A DNA stretch of 64,000 nt from Actinocatenispora sp036503555 (GCA_036503555.1 DASXWQ010000075.1:1-64000); one strand, 5' to 3'. Counted from the first letter of the stretch, positions 27,182-35,004 are shown. Program-made: numbers and translations. Notes: generated by a model from the sequence alone, not told the origin.

Positions 27182-27817
27182 TCAGCGCAGGGATCCCGCG
27201 GACAGCAGCGCGCGGGTGTTCTCCCAGCCTTCGAGCCCCTCGTCCAGCCGCGCCAGGTCCGCCGCGGTACGCAGCCGGTGCCAGCCCGGGCACGCCGCCA
27301 CGTCGCCGTGCGGCTCCGCCCCCGACGCGGTCCGGCCGGCGGCGCGCAGCCCGCCCTGGTCCGTACCGTCGAGGTCGGGGTCGGCGCGCGCCAGCCACTC
27401 CGGCACGGGCAGCCCGACCGCCAGCCCCACCAGCCCGGCGCGCTCCGGCAGCGCCGGCGCCGCCGCCACCCGCCGACTCGTCAGCGGCCGGAACAGCTTG
27501 CCCACCAACAACCCCGGCAGGTCCGGTACGTCCGGCGCCAGCACCGCCGCCTGCTCGTACCCGGCGCGCTCGGCGGCGGTCAACGCGTCGACCGGCCGCG
27601 CCCGGGGCAGCTCGTACACCGGCATCGTGGGCCAGCGGATCGCGTCGGCCAGCGGCAGGTCGGCCGCCGCCGCCCCGATCGCCACGTCCACCTGCGCCAA
27701 CCCGGACGCGAGATCCACCACGTCCTCGGCGAGCGCCCGCCGCCAGTCCTCGACCGGTACGCCCGGCGGCGCCCAGCCGGCCGGTCGCAGCAGCACGACC
27801 AGGCAACGGGTACTCAT
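27182..27817 (-). CDS. Hypothetical protein, possibly GT-A-like
   Basis: A 211-residue soluble protein I do not firmly recognise. The N-terminal part (RCLVVLLRPAG...WRRALAEDVVDLASGLAQVDVAIGA) recalls DUF2064/GT-A nucleotide-sugar-like folds, where a helix bearing a conserved arginine precedes a second beta strand, but no metal-binding DxD is seen. Its start overlaps the stop of the metalloprotease gene by four bases, so they form an operon. Its function is unknown. Confidence 0.6.
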   Translation of the reverse strand: MSTRCLVVLLRPAGWAPPGVPVEDWRRALAEDVVDLASGLAQVDVAIGAAAADLPLADAIRWPTMPVYELPRARPVDALTAAERAGYEQAAVLAPDVPDLPGLLVGKLFRPLTSRRVAAAPALPERAGLVGLAVGLPVPEWLARADPDLDGTDQGGLRAAGRTASGAEPHGDVAACPGWHRLRTAADLARLDEGLEGWENTRALLSAGSLR

Positions 27818-28374
27818 CCGACCGCCTCCACGTCGTCGTCGCGCAGGTCCAGTCCGGCCGTCGCCGACACGCCCTCCAGGTAGCCCCGGGCGCGCTCGGT
27901 GCGCGGGTAGCGGGACACCAGGTCCCAGAAGTCGGCGCCGTGCCCGGGTACGACCAGGTGGCACAGCTCGTGCAGGAGCACGTAGTCGACCACCCAGTCG
28001 GGCATCCCGCTCAGCCGGGTGGACAACCGGATGGTCCGGTCGGCGGGCGTGCACGAACCCCATCGGCCGTTCTGGTTGCCGACCCAGCGCACGCTGGCCG
28101 GCACCGCCGCGGCCGGCTGGTCCGGCAGGTACCGCCGGGCCAGCGCGCCGGCCCGGTCGAGCAGCTGGGTGTCGCTGCGCGGCGCGCGGCGCTCACGCCG
28201 GCGCAGCCGCTCGACCATCCGCCCGACCCACTCGTGCTCCTCGGCGACCGAGAACCGGGCCGGGATGAGCACCACGACCCGGTCGCCGTCCCGGTACGCC
28301 GAGACGGTGCTGCGGCGACGCGCGCTGCGCCGCACCTCAACCTCGTCCGACCCCCGCTCGCTGCGCTCGCTCAC
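27814..28374 (-). CDS. YgjP/M48-like zinc metalloprotease
   Basis: A 186-residue protein with the metal-binding motif HELCHL and a downstream acidic/histidine segment (GHGADFWDLV), preceded by the family signature NGRWGSCT. It belongs to the YgjP (UTP pyrophosphatase/metallohydrolase) family. The GTG at 28374 lies in a GAGCGAGCGCAGCGAGC repeat, which gives the first residues MSERSER; the conserved part starts at VEVRRSARRR, and GTG 28335 is an alternative start. A homologue sits in the equivalent mycobacterial neighbourhood. Confidence 0.85.
   Translation of the reverse strand: MSERSERGSDEVEVRRSARRRSTVSAYRDGDRVVVLIPARFSVAEEHEWVGRMVERLRRRERRAPRSDTQLLDRAGALARRYLPDQPAAAVPASVRWVGNQNGRWGSCTPADRTIRLSTRLSGMPDWVVDYVLLHELCHLVVPGHGADFWDLVSRYPRTERARGYLEGVSATAGLDLRDDDVEAVG
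28357..28373 (-). repeat. Actinobacterial GAGCGAGCGCAGCGAGC repeat
   Basis: The 17-mer GAGCGAGCGCAGCGAGC is a short partly palindromic sequence found many times in several actinobacterial genomes. Here it is read as the first codons of the metalloprotease gene. Confidence 0.6.
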
Positions 28375-28494
28375 GATCGCACGCTATCGGCCGGCCGCCA
28401 CCCGCGACCACCGTCGACACCCTGCGCCAGCCTGCGACCGTACGGTATCGACCCGTTACCGGAACGATTTCCGTATTTGCTCGCGCGCGCCACA
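28375..28494. other. Intergenic region upstream of the RNA candidate
   Basis: Part of a 567-base gap between divergent genes. I see nothing certain in this part apart from the region upstream of the metalloprotease start. The rest of the gap holds a promoter, a structured RNA candidate and the leader of the zinc-ribbon gene; a dyad TCAC...GTGA lies near 28757-28773. Confidence 0.35.
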
Positions 28495-28523
28495 TTGACC
28501 TGGCCGACCGGCCCGCTTAGCGT
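28495..28523 (+). promoter_or_regulatory. Strong housekeeping-type promoter
   Basis: TTGACC, a 17-base spacer, then TAGCGT: a near-ideal primary-sigma promoter. The predicted start near 28530 falls directly before the first base-paired stem of the RNA candidate. Confidence 0.55.
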
Positions 28524-28529
28524 CGTGAT

Positions 28530-28685
28530 CGACGAGATCCCGGGCCGGCGCTCGTTCCCGGCGCACGGGGAAGGTGGCGGGTGCATCGCCAGGTCCGGGA
28601 TCTCGCGCTGGTGCGAGGGGGTTGGCAGCGGCACCCGCAAACCGGGCGAGGCACCGTTTTCGCCCTCGACCGATCAGTCGGTCCG
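28530..28685 (+). ncRNA. Candidate structured RNA with a three-way junction
   Basis: Downstream of the promoter an 11-bp perfect helix pairs CGAGATCCCGG (28533-28543) with CCGGGATCTCG (28595-28605). It encloses two hairpins: GCCGG/CCGGC (28544-28548 with 28558-28562) and TGGCG/CGCCA (28575-28579 with 28587-28591), joined by a purine-rich ACGGGGAAGG segment. Two further hairpins follow at 28644-28665 and 28668-28683. I match it to no RNA family I know (not tmRNA, SRP, RNase P, 6S or a common riboswitch). It may be an independent small RNA or the leader of the zinc-ribbon gene at 28942. Confidence 0.35.
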
Positions 28686-28941
28686 CGACACGACGACGGC
28701 AGGGGTACGTCCGGTCGCGAGTGGTCCAATGCCAGGACGTACTCTTAGTCGTCGTTCACGAACACTCAGTGAGATCAAGTTTGTGCGGCCCGTCCAGTCG
28801 CCGGGTTCCGAGCCCGGCGCCGGACCGTCGGGTTGCTCACACGCGCCGGTTGGCGCGGCGAGGAGCAGGCCGCGGCTGGGTAGGGTCCGCGCGGACCGGC
28901 GCTGCGATCCGGCAGCGCCGGGCGAACACGAGGAGGGGACC

Positions 28942-29094
28942 GTGGCCGAGACCTACAACGGCTACTGCGTGAAGTGCAAGGAGAAGCGGGACTTCCAGGG
29001 CGAGGTCTCGGTCAGTGACTCCGGTCGCCGGATGGCCAAGGGCCCGTGCCCGGTCTGCGGCACCAAGATGAACCGGATCCTGGGCAAGGCCTGA
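28942..29094 (+). CDS. Small zinc-ribbon protein (DUF5679-like)
   Basis: A 50-residue protein with two CxxC knuckles, CVKCK and CPVCG, separated by about 27 residues, as in DUF5679 proteins of actinobacteria. GGAGGGG lies just before the GTG. It is probably a stand-alone zinc ribbon binding nucleic acid or protein. A strong hairpin terminator follows immediately, so it is monocistronic; the long upstream leader is unusual for so small a gene. Confidence 0.85.
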   Translation: MAETYNGYCVKCKEKRDFQGEVSVSDSGRRMAKGPCPVCGTKMNRILGKA

Positions 29095-29101
29095 TCCACC
29101 T

Positions 29102-29123
29102 CGCGGGCCGGCAACGGCCCGCG
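29102..29123 (+). terminator. Intrinsic terminator
   Basis: A perfect 9-bp stem CGCGGGCCG/CGGCCCGCG closed by a stable GCAA tetraloop, followed by a pyrimidine-rich tail (TTCCGCTTTCC), lies eight bases after the stop of the zinc-ribbon gene. Confidence 0.8.
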
Positions 29124-29247
29124 TTCCGCTTTCCGGCCGGCGGTACGCCGACGGCCACCGCGAGGTCCCGAGCCGTCGCCAGCAGGCCCGACGGCGGCTC
29201 GGGACCTTTCGCGTACTGTCCGAACTCCGACCAATCGGCCGTACTTC

Positions 29248-29350
29248 TGTGGACAAGTCGCCCCAGCCTGTGGATAACACGCAGAGGGGTGTAGCGGCGC
29301 TGTGGATAACCCGTCGGTACCCGGGCGGGCGTGAACCATCGTTGTCCGCA
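29248..29350. promoter_or_regulatory. Cluster of DnaA boxes
   Basis: TGTGGACAA at 29248-29256 is the complement of TTGTCCACA, the streptomycete-type DnaA box. TGTGGATAA at 29269-29277 and 29301-29309 are both perfect TTATCCACA boxes. TTGTCCGCA at 29342-29350, in the opposite orientation, differs by one base and touches the ATG of the next gene. Four boxes in about 100 bases is far above chance for this base composition. Confidence 0.65.
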
Positions 29351-30411
29351 TGAAACGACCACTTCTGCTGCCCAGCGTGCCGCGGTTGCAGCGGGACCGG
29401 AGCACCGTGCAGGTCGGGGTGCATCCGGAGCGCGCCGTCGTCGTACGGGGCGACCGGCCGGCGCTCGCCCGGGTGCTCAACCTCTTCGACGGCACCCGCT
29501 CCGAGGCCGTCGTGCGGCGTGAAGCGTCGCTGCTCGGCCTCGCCGACGCCGACCTGACCGGGCTGCTGCGGATGCTCGCGGCGCGCGGGCTGGTCCGCGA
29601 GGCGGGCTCGCTGCTGCCCCGCCGGCTGTCCCCGGCCGCCCGCCGCCGGCTGGAGCCCGAGTCCGCCGCGCTGGCGCTGCGCCTGACCGACGAGGTGAGC
29701 CCGGCCCGCGTGCTGAGCCGGCGGCAGCGGGCCCGCGTGCTGCTCGTCGGGCGCAGCCGGCTCGCCGCGCCGCTCGGCGCCCTGCTCGCCGCGTCCGGCG
29801 TCGGCCACGTCCACCCCACCGGCGCGGGCACCGTCGTCGGCACCGACCCGTCGGTCGGCGGTGTGCTCCCGGACGACACCCGCCGGCCGTACCGGCGGGC
29901 CGTGTGCGACGCGATCCTGCGCGCCGCGCCGGACACCGACACCCGGGTCATCGACGGCTCCGACGCCGACCTCGTCGTCCTGCTCGGCCGCCCGCGCCCC
30001 GCCCCCGCCGCGCTCTACGGGCCGGTCCTGCGCCGGGTCCGGCACCTCGCGGTGTGGGTGCGGGACGGCGCGGTCGTGGTCGGCCCGCTCGTCCGCCCGG
30101 GGCGTACGAGCTGCCTGGGCTGCGTCGAGATGGCCCGGCAGGACCGCGACCCGAGCTGGCCGGTGCTTGCCGCGCAGCTCGCCACCATGCCCGATCCACC
30201 GCCCGAGCCGATCGAGGCGACCCTCGCGGCGATCGGCGTGGCGACCGCCGCGGCGCAGGCGCTGGGCGAGATCGACGGCGACGACCCGGTCACGCTCGAC
30301 GGCGCGCTGGAGATCACTCCGCCGGGCGTGATCCGCCGCCGGGCGTGGCCGCCCCATCCGCGCTGCGACTGCCTGGACCGTCGTCGCCGGGATCGCCGCC
30401 CTCGTCGCTGA
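29350..30411 (+). CDS. ThiF-like / TOMM leader-binding-type protein
   Basis: A 353-residue protein resembling actinobacterial ThiF-family proteins annotated as 'TOMM precursor leader peptide-binding'. The N-terminal ~110 residues look like the winged-helix RRE-like part and the middle like a degenerate Rossmann fold (RVLLVGRSRLAAPLGALLAASGVG). Zinc ligands are probably the two Cys in RTSCLGCVEMA and two in HPRCDC near the end. The ATP-binding core is weak, so catalysis is doubtful. The ATG has no ribosome-binding site and overlaps a DnaA-box-like sequence, so the mRNA may be leaderless. No RiPP precursor or cyclodehydratase is nearby; a homologue sits in this position in many actinobacteria. 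Confidence 0.75.
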   Translation: MKRPLLLPSVPRLQRDRSTVQVGVHPERAVVVRGDRPALARVLNLFDGTRSEAVVRREASLLGLADADLTGLLRMLAARGLVREAGSLLPRRLSPAARRRLEPESAALALRLTDEVSPARVLSRRQRARVLLVGRSRLAAPLGALLAASGVGHVHPTGAGTVVGTDPSVGGVLPDDTRRPYRRAVCDAILRAAPDTDTRVIDGSDADLVVLLGRPRPAPAALYGPVLRRVRHLAVWVRDGAVVVGPLVRPGRTSCLGCVEMARQDRDPSWPVLAAQLATMPDPPPEPIEATLAAIGVATAAAQALGEIDGDDPVTLDGALEITPPGVIRRRAWPPHPRCDCLDRRRRDRRPRR

Positions 30412-30886
30412 GGCGGGCCGTGTAGTCCCGGCTCACCTCGTTGAGCCGGGAGATCATCGACACGAGGGCAGCGAGCTGGTCGTCGTCGTACTCGTCGAGG
30501 ACCCGCTCGACCTCGACGGCGAGCCCGGCGAAGATCCCCTGCGCCCGGGTCACGTGCACACCGGTGGCCACCACGACGACCTTGCGGCGGTCGGCGGGGT
30601 CGCGGCGCCGTTCGACCAGGCCGCGCCGCTCCAGGCGGTCGAGTACCGCGGTGATGGCCGAGGTGCTCATGCCGGTGAGGGCGGCAAGCCGTCCGGCGGT
30701 CAGCACCTCCTCGTCACGGGCGAGGTCGAGCGTCTTGAGATCGGTCGAATTCAGGCCGAACTTCTCGGCGATCGTCTGGTGCAGCATCACCGCGCGCGAC
30801 GCGCTCTCCCGCATGGCGTCGTTCAGCTCGCCATACAGTCGCGTACGACGCTCGCGTGACATCATTGAGGCATCGCTTGACGTCAC
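30314..30886 (-). CDS. MarR-family transcriptional regulator
   Basis: A 190-residue regulator with a winged helix-turn-helix (VLTAGRLAALTGMSTSAITAVLDRLERRGLVERRRDPADRR) flanked by dimerisation helices. The GTG at 30886 is chosen because AGGAG lies seven bases upstream. The last ~30 residues are a Gly/Asp/Ser-rich tail that overlaps the 3' end of the ThiF-like gene by 98 bases in antisense. It is divergent from a flavin monooxygenase and probably represses it. Confidence 0.85.
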   Translation of the reverse strand: MTSSDASMMSRERRTRLYGELNDAMRESASRAVMLHQTIAEKFGLNSTDLKTLDLARDEEVLTAGRLAALTGMSTSAITAVLDRLERRGLVERRRDPADRRKVVVVATGVHVTRAQGIFAGLAVEVERVLDEYDDDQLAALVSMISRLNEVSRDYTARLSDEGGDPGDDGPGSRSADGAATPGGGSRPAE

Positions 30887-30917
30887 CTTGACGCTCCTAT
30901 ATCTTTCGATGAGTCGA

Positions 30918-30940
30918 GACATCCGTGCCATCGAGATGTC
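30918..30940. promoter_or_regulatory. Possible MarR operator
   Basis: GACATC and GATGTC form an inverted repeat with an 11-base spacer in the 90-base gap between the MarR gene and the divergent monooxygenase. The overlapping TCGAGACATC/TCGAGATGTC also reads as a partial direct repeat. Confidence 0.4.
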
Positions 30941-30976
30941 CTGTCCGTTGAGCAATCCTATCGAACGGGGTACGTC

Positions 30977-32530
30977 ATGAAGTCCGAGCAGACCCCTGTC
31001 CTCATCGCCGGCGCCGGCCTGGCCGGCCTGTCCACCGCGCTGTTCCTGGCCCACCACGGGGTACGCGCGATCGTGGTCGACCGGCACCCCGGGACCGCCA
31101 ACCAGCCCAAGGCACGCGGCCAGAGCCCGACGATCATGGAGGCGTTCCGGGCGACCGGAGTCGCGGACGCGATCCTCGCCGCGGCGCCGCCCGGCCGGCC
31201 GCAGATGACCATCGTCATCTGCGACGCCGTGACCGGCACCGTGCTGCACAGCTTCTCCGAGTCGTTCCCGGACTACGCCACGCTGTCCCCCACGTCCGGC
31301 GGGATGGCGAGCCAGCAGGCCGCGGAGGCGGCGATGGCCGCGCGCGCCGCCGAACTGGGCGCCGACCTGCGCTTCCGTACCGGGTTCGAGTCGTTCAGCG
31401 AGGACGTCGACGGCGTCCGGGTCGTGCTGCGCGACCTGGCCACCGACGAGCCGTACGAGGTGGCCGCGGACTATCTCGTCGCCGCGGACGGGCACCGGGG
31501 CGAGATCGCCCGGCAGGCGGGGATCGGCACGCACGGCCGCGGCGCGTTCGGGCACACCACGACGGTGCTGTTCCGCGCCGAGGAGCTGGTCGACGTCGTC
31601 CCCGACACCGCCGTCCTCATGTACTACGTGCAGAACCCGGCGCTGCCCACCGCCTCCGGCGCGTTCGTCTCCACCGACCGGCCCGGCGAGTACGTGGCGG
31701 GCATCAACGACGACCGCACGCGTACCGACGAGGAGACGATCGAGGTGATCCGCACCCTCGTCGGCCGGCCCGACCTGCCCGTCACGCTGCTCGGCGGCAA
31801 CACGTGGGAGGTCGCGCACCGGGTCGCCGACCGCTTCAGCGCCGGGCGGGTGCACCTGGTCGGCGACGCGGCGCACCTGATGCCGCCCACCGGCGGGCAG
31901 GGCGGCAACACCGCGATGCTCGACGGCATGCACCTGGCCTGGAAACTCGCCGCGGTCGTCAGCGGCCAGGCCGGCCCCGGCCTGCTCGACAGCCACGACG
32001 CCGAGCAGCGGCCGTACGGGCAGACCATCGCCGACTGGCAGTTCGCGAACATGTTCGAGCGGCTTCACCCCGACCAGACGCCCGACGACCTGCCCGAACT
32101 GCCCGACCCCACCACCGGCCTGTTCGGGTACCGGATGGCGAGCGGCGCGATCGTCGGCGGCGCGGCGACGCACGGGTTCGCGGACCCGACCCGGGCGGCG
32201 ACCGGCGTACGCGCGCCGCACGTGGAGCTGCTGCGCGACGGCCGGGCGGTGTCCACCCGGGACCTGCTGTTCGACGGGTTCGTGCTGTTCACCACGGATC
32301 CGGAGTGGGTCGCGGCGGCGGCGAAGGTGGCCGAGCGGCTCGGCATCCGGCTTGACGCGTACCACGTCGGCGGCGAGCTAACCGACCCGCGGGACCGTTT
32401 CGCCGCGGCGTACGGGGCCGGCGGCGGCGCGACCCTGGTACGCCCGGACGGCGTGATCGGCTGGCGCACCACCGGCGCGGCGGACGCGGCGGAGCTGGAC
32501 GCCACGCTGCGTACGATCCTGGACCGCTGA
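30977..32530 (+). CDS. FAD-dependent aromatic monooxygenase (class A, PHBH fold)
   Basis: A 517-residue flavin hydroxylase. The Rossmann GAGLAGLSTALFLAHHG binds FAD, LVAADGHRGEIAR is the conserved DG region contacting FAD and NAD(P)H, and VGDAAHLMPPTGGQGGNTAMLDGMHLAWKL is the second FAD motif. A C-terminal thioredoxin-like domain (~400-517) is present, as in anthracycline and phenol hydroxylases such as aklavinone 11-hydroxylase. It likely hydroxylates an aromatic compound or inactivates an aromatic antibiotic, under control of the divergent MarR protein. The substrate is unknown. Confidence 0.88.
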   Translation: MKSEQTPVLIAGAGLAGLSTALFLAHHGVRAIVVDRHPGTANQPKARGQSPTIMEAFRATGVADAILAAAPPGRPQMTIVICDAVTGTVLHSFSESFPDYATLSPTSGGMASQQAAEAAMAARAAELGADLRFRTGFESFSEDVDGVRVVLRDLATDEPYEVAADYLVAADGHRGEIARQAGIGTHGRGAFGHTTTVLFRAEELVDVVPDTAVLMYYVQNPALPTASGAFVSTDRPGEYVAGINDDRTRTDEETIEVIRTLVGRPDLPVTLLGGNTWEVAHRVADRFSAGRVHLVGDAAHLMPPTGGQGGNTAMLDGMHLAWKLAAVVSGQAGPGLLDSHDAEQRPYGQTIADWQFANMFERLHPDQTPDDLPELPDPTTGLFGYRMASGAIVGGAATHGFADPTRAATGVRAPHVELLRDGRAVSTRDLLFDGFVLFTTDPEWVAAAAKVAERLGIRLDAYHVGGELTDPRDRFAAAYGAGGGATLVRPDGVIGWRTTGAADAAELDATLRTILDR

Positions 32531-32542
32531 TTCCAACCCGGG

Positions 32543-32569
32543 GCTCCGCCCGGGGAGCCCGGGCGGAGC
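32543..32569 (+). terminator. Hairpin terminator after the monooxygenase
   Basis: A 12-bp perfect stem, GCTCCGCCCGGG with its complement, around a 3-base loop, starts 12 bases after the stop codon. Confidence 0.65.
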
Positions 32570-32806
32570 TACCGCCACACCGCTCCGGGCACATCGGGCG
32601 AAGCCGGCCTGCCGGCCCGGGGCGCACCAGGCGAAGCGACGGCCAGGCCGCCCCGGGCAACCGAACGAAGCCGGACCGCCGGCGCAGGCGCCCCGGGCGA
32701 AGCGGCCGGCGCGGCAACCCGAGGTGCACCGGACCAGGCGGCACCCAGCGCCGATCCGGGGCGCGCTGGACGAGGCGGCTGGCCGCGGCGATGGGACAAT
32801 GCACAG
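32570..32806. other. Low-complexity GC-rich spacer
   Basis: About 240 bases with recurring CCCCGGGC(G)AA and GAAGC/GAAGCG units spaced 35-60 bases apart. No gene is convincing on either strand; frames here are Arg/Ala/Pro shadows. It contains the upstream region of the ABC1 kinase gene. Confidence 0.4.
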
Positions 32807-34117
32807 GTGACCGATATCCCGCGGCGTGCCGTGTCCCGTACCGCGAAGCTTGCGAGCCTGCCGCTCGGGCTCGCCGGGCGGGCCGCGCTCGGGCTCGGCA
32901 AGCGCGTCACCGGGACCGCGGCCGACCTGGTGTCGGCCGAGATCCAGCAGCGCACCGCCGAGCAGCTGTTCAGCGTGCTGGGCCAGCTCAAGGGCGGCGC
33001 GATGAAGTTCGGGCAGGCGCTGTCGGTGTTCGAGGCGGCGCTGCCCGAGCACCTGACCGGGCCGTACCGGGTGGCGCTGACGAAGCTGCAGGAGGCGGCG
33101 CCGCCGATGCCGGTCGCGAGCGTGCACAAGGTGCTCGCGGAGGACCTGGGACCGCGGTGGAAGCGGCGCTTCGCCGAGTTCGACGAGACGCCGACGGCCG
33201 CGGCCAGCATCGGCCAGGTGCACCGCGCCGTCTACCACAACGGCATGCAGGTCGCCGTCAAGGTGCAGTATCCGGGTGCCGGGCCGGCGCTGATCTCCGA
33301 CCTCAACCAGCTCGGCCGACTTGCCGGGCTGTTCCGCGTCCTGCAGCCGGGTCTCGACGTGAAACCGCTGGTCAACGAGCTGCGCGCGCGGGTGACGGAG
33401 GAGCTGGACTACACCCTCGAAGCGGACACGCAGAAGGCAATGGCCAAGGCGTTCGCGCACGACGACGAGATCTTCGTACCCAAGGTGTACTCCGGCTCCG
33501 GCCGAGTGCTGATCACCGAGTGGCTGGACGGTACGCCGCTCGCCGAGATCATCGCGTCCGGCACCGAGGAGCAGCGGGACCTGGCCGGGCTGCGCATGGC
33601 GACGCTGCACTTCTCCGCGCCGGCCCGGGCCGGCCTGCTGCACGCCGACCCGCACCCGGGCAACTTCCGGTTGCTCGACGACGGACGGCTCGGCGTCATC
33701 GACTTCGGCGCGGTGTCCCGGCTGCCGGACGGGCTGCCCGAGCCGATCGGCCGGCTCACCCGGCTGGCCCTGTCCGGCGACGCCGACGGCGTGCTCGCCG
33801 GCCTGGGCGAGGAGGGTTTCGTACCGTCCACTGTGGAGGTCGACGCGCAGGCCGTGCTGGACTACCTGCTGCCGGTGCTGGAGCCGATCGGGGTGGACGA
33901 GTTCCGGTTCACCCGGTCGTGGCTGCGCAGCGAGGCGGCCCGGCTGGCGAATCCGCGCAGCGACGCGTACCAGCTCGGCAAGAAGATGAACCTGCCGCCG
34001 TCGTACCTGATGATCTACCGGGTCACGCTCGGCTCGATCGGGGTGCTCTGCCAGCTCAACGCGAAGGCGCCGTACCGCGGGGTGCTGGAGCGCTGGCTGC
34101 CCGGCTTCGCCGACTGA
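32807..34117 (+). CDS. ABC1/UbiB (AarF)-family atypical kinase
   Basis: A 436-residue protein-kinase-like protein. The family's KxGQ motif appears as GGAMKFGQALS, the Ala-rich nucleotide loop as AAASIGQVHRA, the catalytic loop as LLHADPHPGNF and the metal-binding motif as VIDFG. ABC1 proteins act on or with membrane lipids, especially in quinone metabolism. A homologue sits beside whiB7 in mycobacteria (Rv3197), where a link to intrinsic antibiotic tolerance has been suggested. The gene appears monocistronic. Confidence 0.9.
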   Translation: MTDIPRRAVSRTAKLASLPLGLAGRAALGLGKRVTGTAADLVSAEIQQRTAEQLFSVLGQLKGGAMKFGQALSVFEAALPEHLTGPYRVALTKLQEAAPPMPVASVHKVLAEDLGPRWKRRFAEFDETPTAAASIGQVHRAVYHNGMQVAVKVQYPGAGPALISDLNQLGRLAGLFRVLQPGLDVKPLVNELRARVTEELDYTLEADTQKAMAKAFAHDDEIFVPKVYSGSGRVLITEWLDGTPLAEIIASGTEEQRDLAGLRMATLHFSAPARAGLLHADPHPGNFRLLDDGRLGVIDFGAVSRLPDGLPEPIGRLTRLALSGDADGVLAGLGEEGFVPSTVEVDAQAVLDYLLPVLEPIGVDEFRFTRSWLRSEAARLANPRSDAYQLGKKMNLPPSYLMIYRVTLGSIGVLCQLNAKAPYRGVLERWLPGFAD

Positions 34118-34129
34118 CCTGCTCGACGG

Positions 34130-34315
34130 TCAGGGACCGTCGAAGCCGACTTCGATGGAACGGATCTCGTCGCGGGTGCAGTCCGCGCAGAGCCAGGACT
34201 CGCCGCGCCGGTCGCGCTGGCGGCACCAGTCGAGCCGCTGCCCGGCGTCCGCGGCGGTACGTCCGCAACTTCGGCAGGTGACCTGGTCGGTCCGGGAATC
34301 AACCTGGATGTTCAT
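34130..34315 (-). CDS. Small zinc-ribbon protein
   Basis: A 61-residue protein with CRSCG and CADC knuckles about 27 residues apart, and a further WCRQR cysteine between them. This kind of short, conserved protein next to the ABC1 gene is typical in actinobacteria. Its function is unknown; nucleic-acid or protein binding through one zinc ion is likely. It is convergent with the ABC1 kinase gene, with 12 bases between the stops. Confidence 0.75.
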   Translation of the reverse strand: MNIQVDSRTDQVTCRSCGRTAADAGQRLDWCRQRDRRGESWLCADCTRDEIRSIEVGFDGP

Positions 34316-34439
34316 CGCACGCCGTCGGCGGGTGGCAGCTCGTCACCGGCACTGCCCGCCTCGCGGCACACCTCCGTCCGGCACACGAGGCTACTCGCGG
34401 AGCGGGCTGCCGGGTGTCAGACCGTCGACATGGTGTCGC

Positions 34440-34970
34440 TCATCTCGTTGCCGCAACCGTTCCGGTGAGCCGGCCGCTGGCACGCGCCGCGTCGCGTACG
34501 GCGCGCACCGCGTCGCCGGGCTTCGTCCCCGCCGACAGCCGCAGCGGCTCGGGCAGCGCGTACACGGTGAAGCGGTAGTGGTGGGTGCCGGTGCCGGCCG
34601 GCGGGCACGGCGGTGTCCAGGTGGCGCGGCCGGCGGAGTTGCGGCCGACGGTGCCGGACGGCTGGCCACCTGCGTCGATCCGGCGCGTACCCGGCGGGAT
34701 GTCGGTGACCACCCAGTGCGTGTACGTGCCGCCCGGGGCGTCCGGATCGTCCACCACCAGCGCGAACGCCCGCGTACCCGACGGGCCGGCGGACCAGGAC
34801 AGCGCCGGTGACTCGCCCGCGCCCCGGCACGTGTACCGCGTCGGGATCGGCTGGCCGCCGGCGAACGCGGGCGATCGTACGGTCATGCCGGCGGGCGGCG
34901 TGCGGCCACCGTCACCGCATCCGGCCAGCGCCGCGGCGGTGGCGACGAGGGCGACGGCGATCCACCGCAC
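34440..34970 (-). CDS. YbhB/YbcL-type PEBP lipoprotein
   Basis: A 176-residue protein. The N-terminus is a short lipoprotein signal with lipobox LAGC (Cys18). The rest is a phosphatidylethanolamine-binding-protein fold, with YTCRGAGESPALSW, the ligand-site segment DPDAPGGTYTHWVV and the late HHYRFTVYAL. Bacterial members are often annotated as Raf-kinase-inhibitor-like; their biochemical role is unclear. It starts with GTG just after a large hairpin that isolates it from the whiB7 transcript. Confidence 0.85.
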   Translation of the reverse strand: MRWIAVALVATAAALAGCGDGGRTPPAGMTVRSPAFAGGQPIPTRYTCRGAGESPALSWSAGPSGTRAFALVVDDPDAPGGTYTHWVVTDIPPGTRRIDAGGQPSGTVGRNSAGRATWTPPCPPAGTGTHHYRFTVYALPEPLRLSAGTKPGDAVRAVRDAARASGRLTGTVAATR

Positions 34971-35004
34971 GGCCGGACCGTACCACCGCCGACGGCGGAA
35001 AGCG

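Noticed and set aside
27182..27817. Confident assignment as a DUF2064 glycosyltransferase-like protein
   Set aside because: Only a weak N-terminal resemblance is visible and no DxD or nucleotide-binding motif was found.
28800..28840. tRNA-like T-arm (GGGTTCCGAGCCC)
   Set aside because: No acceptor stem, D-arm or anticodon arm can be placed around it, and the T-loop lacks the required purine-A after TTC.
28375..28941. Upstream extension of the small zinc-ribbon protein
   Set aside because: The frame stays open for about 1 kb, but composition is shadow-like and the strong GGAGGGG lies at the GTG at 28942.
29248..29350. Chromosomal replication origin
   Set aside because: Four DnaA boxes are present, but there is no AT-rich unwinding region, no dnaA or dnaN, and actinobacterial origins usually hold many more boxes.
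32570..32806. Direct-repeat array or CRISPR
   Set aside because: The CCCCGGGC/GAAGC units vary in sequence and spacing; there are no constant repeats or spacers and no cas genes.
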